Origin: Bacillota bacterium
GTDB lineage: Bacteria > Eremiobacterota > SpSt-956 > JAKJGF01
Length of the DNA stretch: 30,014 bases
Reading direction: 5' to 3'
Assembly (NCBI GenBank): GCA_029555925.1
Contig: JAKPQU010000026.1
Span: forward strand, 1 to 30,014
The notes below the pieces were generated by a model that searched no databases, was not told where the DNA came from, and saw only the letters and a program-made list of their open reading frames with translations. How positions within the stretch are numbered: position 1 is the first letter of the stretch; each line of letters starts with the position of its first letter. The position numbers were made by a program, and so were the translations under genes. Of the stretch, positions 6,321-14,415 are shown piece by piece.

Positions 6321-7853
6321 ATGACACTGAAAACAGGAACGGTTCTTAATGATATATACAGAGTGGTAAATCTGCTCGGTAAAGGTTCTATGGGAAATGT
6401 TTATCTTGTGGAAAGAATTGAAGATGACAAAAAATTCGTCATAAAGGAACTGAATTTTTCACAGCAAGCAGGTCTTGATTGTTCTTCTGCAAAAGAAATA
6501 TTCCGAAGAGAAGCGGAATTTATGGAAAAATTTGCCCATCCCGGGCTCCCGGCGATGTATGGAGTTTTTTCACAGAATGAAAAAGAATATCTCATCATGG
6601 ACTATATAGAAGGGAAAACCCTTGAAGAAATTATAAATTCTTCCCCGGGACCACTGAATGAAAAAAAAGCCGTAACCTGGACAATTGAAATTGCCATCAT
6701 ACTCGATTACCTCCATAATTCTTTCCATCAGCCAGTAGTCTATAGAGACCTGAAACCTTCCAATATTATTATAAAACCTGACGGAAAACCTGTCCTTGTA
6801 GATTTCGGCATTGCCCGTTACTATAACCCTGATAAAACTTCCGATACCTTTAACTATGGTTCTCCCGGCTATGCAGCGCCGGAGCAATATAAAGGCAGAG
6901 GCCGGTCCACTCCTCAGAGTGATGTTTTCGGTCTGGGAGTCATATTATTTCAGATGCTTACTAAATATGATCCGTCAGAGAAACCATTGCAATTCCCTTC
7001 TATGAAGAGTCTAAATCCTGTTATAAATGAAGAACTGGAAGGTATTGTATTGAGAGCCGTCCAATTAGATCCTCTGAAAAGATATACAGGCGTAAAGGAT
7101 TTCAAGGAAATACTTGAAAAATATAAAGGTATTTCTCCCGGAAGAAAAAGGGAAAAAACACCCGTGCCGGAATGGTACGGGAAAGCCAGATGGCGTGCAG
7201 TATCAGCAGCGGTATTATGTTTCATATTCATTTTTCTCACAATAGAGTTAGAAACTAATAATATAATATCTGTAGAATACACCTGTATTCCCGGATTAAT
7301 TTTACTGATTGCATGTCCCGTATCAGGATTGATTATTTCTATTTCCGGTTCAAGAAAATCTTCAGCAACTAAAGAATACTCATCTAAATGTCTGATTAAA
7401 TCCATTATATATAACAGTATTTCTCTTATTATATCAATATTTTTTTACAGTGTTTTATGTGAAAATATTTATCTTGCCGGAGCTGACGGTAAGTTAGCCT
7501 GCTGTGAGAACAACTTAAAAAATCTGGCAACAGAGATGGAGATTTATTACACAGATAACAATAGTGTCTATCCTTCTACACTTTACAACGTTCTTCAGAA
7601 TAAGACCATGAAAAACATTCCAGATTGTCCGGGCTACAATAAATACTACTATATACATTTTAATCAGAAAAAGAACTCTTATTCCTATATTTATAAAGTG
7701 TCTGACGATTTTCAAAATTACACCTTATGGTGTACCTATAAACATATCGGACAGAGTCGTGGCTATCCGATGTATACCCCATATAAGGGACTGATATTAA
7801 GTAAATGGGAGGTATCGGTGCCGATAATACCCAATCCATTCTATCACCGATAA
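6321..7853 (+). CDS. Ser/Thr protein kinase with a pseudopilin-like extracellular tail (kinase 1)
   Basis: 510 residues. Residues about 13-265 are a Hanks-type kinase: GKGSMG glycine loop (20-25), Lys42 in VIKEL, Glu in the FRREAEF helix, catalytic YRDLKPSN (141-148), DFG (161-163), SPGYAAPEQY (181-190). Membrane segments follow at about 293-310, 321-342 and 362-380. Residues from 391 form an outside domain beginning ACCENNLKNLATEMEIYYTD, with PDCPG at 434 and LWC at 469-471: the layout of GspG/pilin-like proteins whose N-terminal helix is here the last membrane segment. It probably phosphorylates cytoplasmic targets in response to something bound outside. Paralogues lie at 12329 and 14416. 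The C-terminus runs 17 residues past the usual GLIL end because of a tandem duplication at the stop codon. Confidence 0.88.
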   Translation: MTLKTGTVLNDIYRVVNLLGKGSMGNVYLVERIEDDKKFVIKELNFSQQAGLDCSSAKEIFRREAEFMEKFAHPGLPAMYGVFSQNEKEYLIMDYIEGKTLEEIINSSPGPLNEKKAVTWTIEIAIILDYLHNSFHQPVVYRDLKPSNIIIKPDGKPVLVDFGIARYYNPDKTSDTFNYGSPGYAAPEQYKGRGRSTPQSDVFGLGVILFQMLTKYDPSEKPLQFPSMKSLNPVINEELEGIVLRAVQLDPLKRYTGVKDFKEILEKYKGISPGRKREKTPVPEWYGKARWRAVSAAVLCFIFIFLTIELETNNIISVEYTCIPGLILLIACPVSGLIISISGSRKSSATKEYSSKCLIKSIIYNSISLIISIFFYSVLCENIYLAGADGKLACCENNLKNLATEMEIYYTDNNSVYPSTLYNVLQNKTMKNIPDCPGYNKYYYIHFNQKKNSYSYIYKVSDDFQNYTLWCTYKHIGQSRGYPMYTPYKGLILSKWEVSVPIIPNPFYHR

Positions 7854-7871
7854 TACCCAATCCATTCTATC
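7821..7871. repeat. 26-bp tandem duplication over the kinase 1 stop
   Basis: Two exact copies of CCGATAATACCCAATCCATT plus CTATC (7821-7845 and 7847-7871) separated by one base. The stop of kinase 1 lies at the start of the second copy. A preceding GGTATCGG can pair with CCGATA-ACC in the first copy. Confidence 0.85.
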
Positions 7872-7879
7872 TATAAAAC

Positions 7880-8257
7880 TCAATAAACCCTTTTTCTGGG
7901 AAGAACTCCCCTTACGCCGCCTTTAGGATTTTCCATATCCCCTTTATAGCGGGGAATGACATGAACATGGAGATGCATAACACTCTGCCCTGCCGGGATA
8001 CCGATATTTACCCCTATGTTATAACCGTCAGGCCTGAATTTTTCATCAAGTAAAATCTTTGCCTCATCTATGAGCTTTATAATGGCAACCTTTTCTTCCA
8101 TTGTGGCATCAAAATAATTCTCGAAATGCCTCCATGGTATGACAAGTAAATGACCTTTACTTACAGGATATTTATCAAATCTTGCATAAGAAAGGTCATT
8201 TTTTAAAATTGCTTCTTCTTCCACGTGATTACAGAAAGGACATTCTTTATATTTCAT
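7880..8257 (-). CDS. HIT-family nucleotide hydrolase/transferase
   Basis: 125 residues, normal for the family. CPFCN at 6-10 is the N-terminal Cys pair typical of HIT proteins with a zinc site; GHLLVIPWRH at 35-44; and the defining His triad HLHVHVIPR at 95-103, with His97 as the expected nucleophile that is transiently linked to a nucleotide. Such enzymes split AMP-lysine, dinucleoside polyphosphates or similar adenylated compounds in the cytoplasm. It starts three bases after the vapC stop, so it is very probably on the same transcript as the toxin-antitoxin pair. It ends a short distance from the convergent kinase 1 gene. Confidence 0.9.
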   Translation of the reverse strand: MKYKECPFCNHVEEEAILKNDLSYARFDKYPVSKGHLLVIPWRHFENYFDATMEEKVAIIKLIDEAKILLDEKFRPDGYNIGVNIGIPAGQSVMHLHVHVIPRYKGDMENPKGGVRGVLPRKRVY

Positions 8258-8260
8258 ATC

Positions 8261-8659
8261 TCAATCAACAACAGAGAAAAATCCCTGTTCCTTAAAATGA
8301 TGATCAAAGGCAAAAGCCGATGTAATAGAGAGTTTTCTCATTACGGTAAAACTTATGCAGTCTACGAGACTCAATTCTTTTCTGTTGGCAGAAAGTAATC
8401 CTGTCGTTGCCAGTTCATGGGTAAAGGAATCGACCCATTCGATAACCAGAATTGGTACAATATTGCTCTGGAAATTCCTGACTCCTTTTATACCGAAACG
8501 GCTCTGAAGCAATGAAATGGTTTCAACAAGGATATAATTGGTACAGATCAAACATTTACCGGACAAAACAAGGTCTTTCCAGATTTTGCCCGCTCTTTCA
8601 TGATTATCATCATCCATATCCAGAATAGAAATAAATGCTGACGTATCAATAAAAATCAT
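8261..8659 (-). CDS. vapC: PIN-domain RNase toxin, VapC family
   Basis: 132 residues, full family length. The four acidic residues of the PIN active site are visible: Asp5 in FIDTSAFI, Glu46 in YILVETISLL, Asp100 in LSLVDCISF and Asp119 in AFAFDHHF. These bind Mg2+ or Mn2+ for RNA cleavage, usually of tRNA or rRNA. Its ATG overlaps the antitoxin stop by four bases (ATGA), giving translational coupling. Fully intact, so the pair is probably functional. Confidence 0.9.
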   Translation of the reverse strand: MIFIDTSAFISILDMDDDNHERAGKIWKDLVLSGKCLICTNYILVETISLLQSRFGIKGVRNFQSNIVPILVIEWVDSFTHELATTGLLSANRKELSLVDCISFTVMRKLSITSAFAFDHHFKEQGFFSVVD

Positions 8660-8904
8660 TGCCCATACCCCCCGGCTAAATATTTATCATGGTGTACAGC
8701 TAAATCTTTTATGCCGCTCCTGAGAGTGCCTGTCGCAGCGATTGCCCTCTGCCTCTTCTCTTCAACAGTAATATCAGGACTGGACTGAAGCAACATATCT
8801 ACAGCTTTTCTTATAAGTTCTGAAATAGACTCCTGCTTTCTCACAGACATGTCTTTTAAAGCCTGAGACTGTTCTTCCGTTAATTGAATCTGTGTTCGAA
8901 TCAT
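8656..8904 (-). CDS. vapB: Ribbon-helix-helix antitoxin, VapB/CopG type
   Basis: 82 residues. MIRTQIQLTEEQSQALKDMS is the N-terminal strand and first helix of the ribbon-helix-helix fold; ESISELIRKAVDMLL is the second helix. The C-terminal part (about 50-82) should wrap the toxin and block its active site. GGAGG lies eight bases before the ATG. The dimer would bind the palindrome at 8923-8941 and repress its own operon, as in other vapBC loci. Confidence 0.87.
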   Translation of the reverse strand: MIRTQIQLTEEQSQALKDMSVRKQESISELIRKAVDMLLQSSPDITVEEKRQRAIAATGTLRSGIKDLAVHHDKYLAGGYGQ

Positions 8905-8922
8905 AAAAAATCTACCTCCATG

Positions 8923-8968
8923 ATTACATTCTTAATGTAATGATAACATATTTTTTCATAGAGTGCAA
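8923..8968 (-). promoter_or_regulatory. vapBC promoter with overlapping operator
   Basis: On the minus strand: TTGCAC (8963-8968), 17 bases, TATCAT (8940-8945), then the perfect palindrome ATTACATT-AAG-AATGTAAT (8923-8941), which overlaps the edge of the -10 box. This is where an autoregulating VapB dimer would sit. Confidence 0.7.
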
Positions 8969-9044
8969 CATGGATTATATTCAAAAAGACAGGATTCTCA
9001 TTCTCATATGTTGAATTTTGAAAAAATGCAGAATTAAAATAATT

Positions 9045-9075
9045 CGTGACGCGTAACGCGTAACGCGTGACGGGA
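9045..9075. repeat. Heptanucleotide repeat array
   Basis: CGTGACG, CGTAACG, CGTAACG, CGTGACG units in tandem followed by GGAGG, nearly the same as the array at 3706-3736, about 70 bases before gnd. Confidence 0.75.
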
Positions 9076-9106
9076 GGAATAAATTCTCATAATTTGCATG
9101 GTTGTT

Positions 9107-9126
9107 GTTATGAAAGTAACTATAAT
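9107..9126 (+). promoter_or_regulatory. GTTATGAAA-motif copy and TATAAT box before gnd
   Basis: GTTATGAAAGTAACTATAAT matches the dyad motif seen at 1217 and 25681; its end is a TATAAT that could be the -10 box for gnd, 18 bases before the start codon at 9144. No clear -35 box. Confidence 0.4.
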
Positions 9127-9143
9127 TTAATGAGGTGATCATA

Positions 9144-10541
9144 ATGAACATCGGTCTTATCGGTCTTGCAGTAATGGGACAGAATCTGGTATTAAACATG
9201 GAAAGCCGCGGTTATTCTGTAGCGGTCTATAACAGAACCTCTTCAAAGACAGAGGAATTTATGAAAAACAGAGCCACAGGAAAAAGGATAAAACCTGCTT
9301 TTTCCGTAGAAGAGCTTGTGAATATGCTGGATAAACCCCGGAAAGTTATGATAATGGTCAAAGCGGGGAAACCTGTAGATGACAATATAAAAGAACTTCT
9401 TAAATATCTTGAAAAAGGAGATATTATTATTGACGGAGGGAATTCTCACTTTACCGATACGGACAGAAGGATTGAAGATATAGAGAAAAGGGGCATTCTT
9501 TATCTTGGCACAGGTGTAAGCGGAGGAGAAGAAGGAGCGTTAAAAGGGCCATGCATTATGCCGGGAGGAAATGAACAGGCCTGGGAAGAGGTAAAAAATA
9601 TATTTTTAGATATTTCTGCCAGAGTAGATGGTATTCCCTGCTGTGCCTATACAGGCTCAGGCTCTTCAGGGCATTTCGTTAAAATGGTTCATAACGGCAT
9701 TGAATACGGTGATATGCAGCTCATTGCAGAAGCCTATGATTTTTTACGGCATGGCCTTATGCTGGGTCTTGAAGAAATAAGAGAGATTTTTCTTAAATGG
9801 AAAGAAAGTGAACTGAATTCCTATCTTATAGATATTACCACCGACATACTCGGAGTTAAGGACGAAGAGACAGGGAAACCCATGGTAGATATTATTCTGG
9901 ACAAAGCAGGCCAGAAAGGTACAGGGAAATGGACATCCCAGGCGGCTCTTGACCTTGGGGTTCCCGTATCTGTCATCGACACGGCAGTCATGGGGAGAAA
10001 TATATCTTCTTTCAAATCTGAGAGAATTAAAGCTTCACAGTTCCTGAAAGGGCCGTCAGAACCATTCAGAGGTGACAGACATAAAATGATTGAAGCAGTT
10101 TATGACAGCCTTCTCTGTTCTAAAATAACATCCTATGCCCAGGGTATGACCATGTTATCTGCAGCATCAAAAGAGTACAATTATAATCTGAAATTACATG
10201 AAATAGCCCAGATATGGAAAGGAGGCTGTATAATAAGATCAACCCTTCTGGAACCTATAAAACTGGCTTTTCTCAAAAATCCTTCCCTGGAAAATTTATA
10301 TATGGATGAATATTTCAACAGGATACTCAATGAGAAACACCATAACTGGCGGTGGAGAGTGGCAGAAACTGTAATGTGTGGCATTCCGTGTCCGGGCACT
10401 GCGGCTTCTCTTGAATATTATGATTCCTACAGATCGGAAAGATTGCCTGCCAATCTCCTGCAGGCTCAGAGGGATTATTTCGGTGCCCATACCTTTGAGA
10501 GAACTGATAGAGAAGGGACATTTCATCATCAATGGATGTAA
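9144..10541 (+). CDS. gnd: 6-phosphogluconate dehydrogenase, decarboxylating
   Basis: 465 residues from the ATG at 9144. An in-frame GTG three codons earlier (9135) is part of the ribosome site GAGGTG, so I use the ATG. It converts 6-phosphogluconate plus NADP+ to ribulose 5-phosphate, CO2 and NADPH. N-terminal Rossmann fold GLIGLAVMGQNL; NRTSSK after beta-2 is typical of NADP binding; GGNSHFTDTDRR near residue 98; the catalytic stretch FVKMVHNGIEYGDMQ (Lys180, His183, Asn184); then the all-helical domain with GTGKWTSQAALDLGVP and the C-terminal RDYFGAHTFERTDREG that reaches into the partner subunit. Length and motifs are complete. zwf follows after a short gap containing one GCGTCACG repeat unit, so the two oxidative pentose phosphate enzymes are probably co-transcribed to supply NADPH. 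Confidence 0.96.
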   Translation: MNIGLIGLAVMGQNLVLNMESRGYSVAVYNRTSSKTEEFMKNRATGKRIKPAFSVEELVNMLDKPRKVMIMVKAGKPVDDNIKELLKYLEKGDIIIDGGNSHFTDTDRRIEDIEKRGILYLGTGVSGGEEGALKGPCIMPGGNEQAWEEVKNIFLDISARVDGIPCCAYTGSGSSGHFVKMVHNGIEYGDMQLIAEAYDFLRHGLMLGLEEIREIFLKWKESELNSYLIDITTDILGVKDEETGKPMVDIILDKAGQKGTGKWTSQAALDLGVPVSVIDTAVMGRNISSFKSERIKASQFLKGPSEPFRGDRHKMIEAVYDSLLCSKITSYAQGMTMLSAASKEYNYNLKLHEIAQIWKGGCIIRSTLLEPIKLAFLKNPSLENLYMDEYFNRILNEKHHNWRWRVAETVMCGIPCPGTAASLEYYDSYRSERLPANLLQAQRDYFGAHTFERTDREGTFHHQWM

Positions 10542-10575
10542 TCTCGCGTCACGAAGCAATAAGGAGATGAATATT

Positions 10576-12135
10576 ATGGATAAATGTAACTGTAAAGAGA
10601 AGAATACAGAAAGGGGAAAAATTCTTCACCATTTTTCAGGAGGCAATATACCTGTCTCAATAGTGATCTTCGGTGCAAGCGGTGATCTTACAAAAAGGAA
10701 ACTTATGCCGGCACTGTTTAATTTATTCAGAGACAGAATGCTTCCGGAACATATAAATATTACAGGTTTTGCCAGAAGTGTAAAATCAGATGAAGAATTT
10801 CGTAACGAAATAGAAGACATGGCAAAGACCGTTCTTGCTGGAGAATTTGATGAAGAACTCTGGAAACAATACAGAGAAAAAATCCATTATCATCCGGGAA
10901 ATTTCGATAAACCTTCTGACTATTCATCACTCAAAGAATTCCTGGAAGAAAAAGGAATGAACTGGAATAAAATATATTATCTTGCCTGTGATCCGCAATT
11001 TTTCTACCCTGTCGTGGAAAATCTGTCTTTCTCCGGATTGATCAGCGACGGTTACAGCAATATCTGGACCAGAGTGGTCATAGAAAAACCATTCGGACAT
11101 AACGTTAAATCGGCAACGGAACTGAACAGGAAACTGGCCAGGTATCTTTCGGAAGATCAGATTTACAGAATCGATCACTATCTGGGGAAAGAAACAGTAC
11201 AGAATATACTGTCTTTTCGTTTCGGTAATTCTATTTTCGAGCCGATTTTTAACAGTAAATATATAGACCATGTACAGATTACCGTGGCAGAAACCCTGGG
11301 GATGGAAGGAAGAAGAGGTGCATATTATGATAAACATGGCGCCATAAGAGATATAATACAGAACCACGGTATGCAGCTTCTGGCCCTGGTAGCCCTTGAG
11401 CCGCCTCATTCCTTTGAAGCCAAAGCTCTGAGAGACGAAAAAGTGAAACTGTTTAAAAGTATCAGACCTTTTACTGAATGCTGTGTGAAAAATATGGTTG
11501 TCAGGGGACAGTATGAAGGCGGAACAATCAACGGAGAAACAGTGAAATCTTACCTTGAAGAAACAGCCGTTGCCCCTGATTCAAACACAGAAACCTATGT
11601 GGCGATGCAGCTTTATATAGACAACTGGCGATGGTCAGGAGTTCCCTTTTATATGAGAACAGGGAAAAGACTGAAAAGAAGGCTCACTGAAATAGCCGTT
11701 CAATTTAAAACACCACCTCTTAATTTCTTCAGGACTGTAGAATGTGAAGGAGATGTATGTGATATTATCAGAGCAGAGCCGAATGTAATCGTTTTTCGTG
11801 TTCAGCCTGACGAACAGATATCACTGGTTTTTTCGGCAAAAAGGCCGGGAGTTGACTTTTTGCTTCAACCGGTAAAGATGGATTTCGGCTATAAAACATC
11901 CTTCGGCAAACGTCTTCCCGAAGCATATGAACGATTGCTTTTAGATGTAATCAGAGGAGATGCCACACTTTTCCCGAGGTTCGATGAGATTGAGGCTACA
12001 TGGAACATTGTGGAACCGATAATAAATTTATGGGAAACAAAAAATGAGCCCCCTGTGGTAAAATACATGCCGGGCACAGACGGCCCCGGCGAGCATTTAT
12101 TCGATTGCTGTGAAGGAAACTGGAGGAAATTGTAG
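10576..12135 (+). CDS. zwf: Glucose-6-phosphate 1-dehydrogenase
   Basis: 519 residues from the ATG at 10576; AAGGAG lies nine bases upstream, whereas the in-frame ATG at 10567 abuts it and longer frames run into gnd. It oxidises glucose 6-phosphate to 6-phosphogluconolactone with reduction of NADP+. IFGASGDLTKRK (31-42) binds the cofactor; RIDHYLGKE (198-206) is the active-site signature with Asp200, His201 and Lys205; EKPFG at 170-174 and MRTGKRL near 362 are also conserved. The extra N-terminus (MDKCNCKEKNTERGK) is short and charged. Second gene of the gnd-zwf unit. No 6-phosphogluconolactonase is seen nearby. Confidence 0.96.
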   Translation: MDKCNCKEKNTERGKILHHFSGGNIPVSIVIFGASGDLTKRKLMPALFNLFRDRMLPEHINITGFARSVKSDEEFRNEIEDMAKTVLAGEFDEELWKQYREKIHYHPGNFDKPSDYSSLKEFLEEKGMNWNKIYYLACDPQFFYPVVENLSFSGLISDGYSNIWTRVVIEKPFGHNVKSATELNRKLARYLSEDQIYRIDHYLGKETVQNILSFRFGNSIFEPIFNSKYIDHVQITVAETLGMEGRRGAYYDKHGAIRDIIQNHGMQLLALVALEPPHSFEAKALRDEKVKLFKSIRPFTECCVKNMVVRGQYEGGTINGETVKSYLEETAVAPDSNTETYVAMQLYIDNWRWSGVPFYMRTGKRLKRRLTEIAVQFKTPPLNFFRTVECEGDVCDIIRAEPNVIVFRVQPDEQISLVFSAKRPGVDFLLQPVKMDFGYKTSFGKRLPEAYERLLLDVIRGDATLFPRFDEIEATWNIVEPIINLWETKNEPPVVKYMPGTDGPGEHLFDCCEGNWRKL

Positions 12136-12139
12136 TCGG

Positions 12140-12232
12140 GAAAAGTGAAAAGTGAAAAGTGTAACGTACCCGTGACGCGTAACGCGTTACGCGTCACGAT
12201 TATAGTGAGTCGTGAGTCGTGAAGAGTGAGAA
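12140..12232. repeat. Compound repeat block with a perfect 28-bp palindrome
   Basis: Three heptamer types in sequence: AAAAGTG units (12140-12162), then a perfect palindrome with half-site CGTGACGCGTAACG (12171-12198), then GAGTCGT units (12205-12225). The palindrome can form a 12-13-bp hairpin behind zwf but has no T-run, so I do not call it an intrinsic terminator. Confidence 0.8.
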
Positions 12233-12279
12233 TAAAAGACTTAAATCGATTTCTTGAAGAAAATATAAATTTCATTCCA

Positions 12280-12310
12280 TGACCCTCTGCCCAGAACCCC
12301 ATGATATAAT
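12280..12310 (+). promoter_or_regulatory. Promoter of kinases 2-3, matching that of kinase 1
   Basis: ATGACCCTCT, then TGATATAATATTTC with TATAAT at 12305-12310, then GGAGGTGAA before the ATG. Order and bases match 6270-6313 before kinase 1 while the spacer differs, which points to selection on these blocks or to a shared ancestral duplication. Confidence 0.5.
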
Positions 12311-12328
12311 ATTTCTGGAGGTGAACAT

Positions 12329-14383
12329 ATGACACCGGGAACAGGAACTGTTCTCAATGATATCTACAGAGTAGTAAAACTCCTGGGGAAAGGCTCCATG
12401 GGTAATGTTTATCTTGTGGAAAGAATCGAAGATGATAAAAAATTCGTAGTAAAGGAACTCACATTTTCAAAAGATGCAATTTTAAATTATGATGATGGCC
12501 TGGAAATCTTCCGAAGAGAAGCGGAATTCATGGCAAAATTTGACCATCCGGGGATTCCGAAGATGTACGGGGTTTTTTCTCAAAACTGTAAAGAATACCT
12601 CACTATGGACTATATAGAAGGAAAGACCCTCGAAGAAATTATAAATGCTTCAAAAAAGCCGGTAGAAAAAAATAAAGCCATAACCTGGACCATTCAAATA
12701 GCAGAGATTATCGATTATCTCCATAATTCCTTTCAAAAACCTTTAGTCTACAGAGACTTAAAACCGTCAAATATAATTATAAAACCCGACGGGAAACCTG
12801 TCCTTGTAGATTTCGGCATTGCCCGTTACTATAATCCCGATAAGACTTCCGATACATTTAACTACGGAACACCGGGATATGCGGCACCGGAGCAGTATAA
12901 AGGGAAAGGCCAGTCCACACCTCAGAGCGACATATTCGGTCTGGGAGTCATATTGTTTCAGATGCTTACTAAATATGACCCTTCATTAAAACCTCTACAG
13001 TTTCCGTCAATGAAATCTTTGAATCCTCTTATATCTGATGAACTTGAAAGTACAGTCTTTAAAGCCATACAGTTGGACCCTCTGAAAAGATATATAAGCA
13101 TGGCGGAATTTAAAGAAGTGCTTCAGAAATATCTTAAAGATACGGAAGAGAAACATATTATATGGACAGAGGAACATATCGAGAGACCGGATATTGCAAA
13201 AATCGGAGAAAGTCTCATAAAAGTGCCGGCAGCCATAATGGTGTTATCAGGATTGGCCATGTTGTTCCTCACTATATCAATGATATTGATGAATCTTCTG
13301 AATGTATATGATAATAATCTGTGTTATGATATAAGTCAGATTATCGTGCATACTTTCATAATTTCAACAGTCGCAACTTCTATAATATCATTCTTTATCT
13401 CTTTGACAGAGAAAATAACAGAAAAAAATACAGGTGACAGGTCTCTCTCAATTTCAGGCCTGAACAGATCAGGTATTATACAGCAAATAGCAGAAAGAGG
13501 AACAAATATTATAAAAGTGTCGGCAGTTATAATGATTTTATCGATATTAGCCTTCTTCTTATTACTGGTAGTAATTCTATTGATACCTGATTTACAAAAT
13601 CCTTCAGAGATTATGAATCGTATATTTTTTATCATATCTATTATATTCATAATCCCGGCAATAACCATTTTCATAACATTAATCTTTACCTTTATAGCAG
13701 AGAAAATAACGAAAAAAAACAGAGCAGATAATTCCGTTTCAAAATGGGACAGACCATGCAGGGCAATGAAAATGACAGCAATAATATTATCCTGGCTATA
13801 TATTTTCTCAGTAATTATAGACTACAGATACTACTCTTTTATTAAAGAAACTCAGTCGGCAGGACTCGTGACCTTCTTATTAACTATTTTATGTTCGGTA
13901 TTATGGCTGATTTTTCTCATTAAAAGAGGAGGAGATATTCAGGAAACATATGGAGGAATGCCGGTTAAATTTATTGATTACAGCCTGTCTGTATCTATCA
14001 TTCTCCTCATGGTATTTTCCCTCATGATCATTACAAGGTTTTCTAGAGAACGTGCGATGAACCATTTATGTTTATGTGAAGATAATCTAAAAAATCTGGC
14101 AATAGCTCTGGAACTTTATGCAACAGAAAACGACGGCATCTATCCTGACGGTTTTTATAAACTGCTTGACCTATCAAAGAATAAAAAACCCTATATAAGT
14201 AAAATTCCTGATTGTCCGAGAAGCAGTAAAATTTACGATAAAAAACATCTTACTTCTTACGAATATACTGTTTCAAAAGACTTTAAAAACTTTACTGCAT
14301 GGTGCATCCAGGATCATCAGGATGTCGGATACCATGCGGGATATCCTCAGTACAATCCCTATCAGGGCTTAATACTCAGATAA
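12329..14383 (+). CDS. Ser/Thr protein kinase with multi-pass membrane region and pseudopilin-like tail (kinase 2)
   Basis: 684 residues, the longest of the three paralogues. Kinase domain 13-265: GKGSMG at 20-25, Lys42, YRDLKPSN at 141-148, DFG at 161-163, TPGYAAPEQY. Then about seven membrane segments (roughly 300-320, 334-358, 396-420, 431-457, 483-497, 511-531, 551-568). Residues about 289-366 and 384-463 look like a duplicated two-helix unit: each has a KVPAAIMVLS/KVSAVIMILS start and ends EKITEKN/EKITKKN. The outside tail from 581 (CLCEDNLKNLAIALELYATE, IPDCP at 626-630, AWC at 657-659, ending GLILR) is the same pseudopilin-like domain. Kinase 3 begins 32 bases downstream, so the two are one transcript. 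The kinase domain is very close to kinase 1 even at DNA level around DFG. Confidence 0.88.
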   Translation: MTPGTGTVLNDIYRVVKLLGKGSMGNVYLVERIEDDKKFVVKELTFSKDAILNYDDGLEIFRREAEFMAKFDHPGIPKMYGVFSQNCKEYLTMDYIEGKTLEEIINASKKPVEKNKAITWTIQIAEIIDYLHNSFQKPLVYRDLKPSNIIIKPDGKPVLVDFGIARYYNPDKTSDTFNYGTPGYAAPEQYKGKGQSTPQSDIFGLGVILFQMLTKYDPSLKPLQFPSMKSLNPLISDELESTVFKAIQLDPLKRYISMAEFKEVLQKYLKDTEEKHIIWTEEHIERPDIAKIGESLIKVPAAIMVLSGLAMLFLTISMILMNLLNVYDNNLCYDISQIIVHTFIISTVATSIISFFISLTEKITEKNTGDRSLSISGLNRSGIIQQIAERGTNIIKVSAVIMILSILAFFLLLVVILLIPDLQNPSEIMNRIFFIISIIFIIPAITIFITLIFTFIAEKITKKNRADNSVSKWDRPCRAMKMTAIILSWLYIFSVIIDYRYYSFIKETQSAGLVTFLLTILCSVLWLIFLIKRGGDIQETYGGMPVKFIDYSLSVSIILLMVFSLMIITRFSRERAMNHLCLCEDNLKNLAIALELYATENDGIYPDGFYKLLDLSKNKKPYISKIPDCPRSSKIYDKKHLTSYEYTVSKDFKNFTAWCIQDHQDVGYHAGYPQYNPYQGLILR

Positions 14384-14415
14384 TTTTTCAGTATAAATGA
14401 AATGAGGTAAAAGAT

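Noticed and set aside
12171..12198. Intrinsic terminator of gnd-zwf
   Set aside because: The palindrome is perfect but no T-run follows and the same element occurs in places where no terminator is needed.
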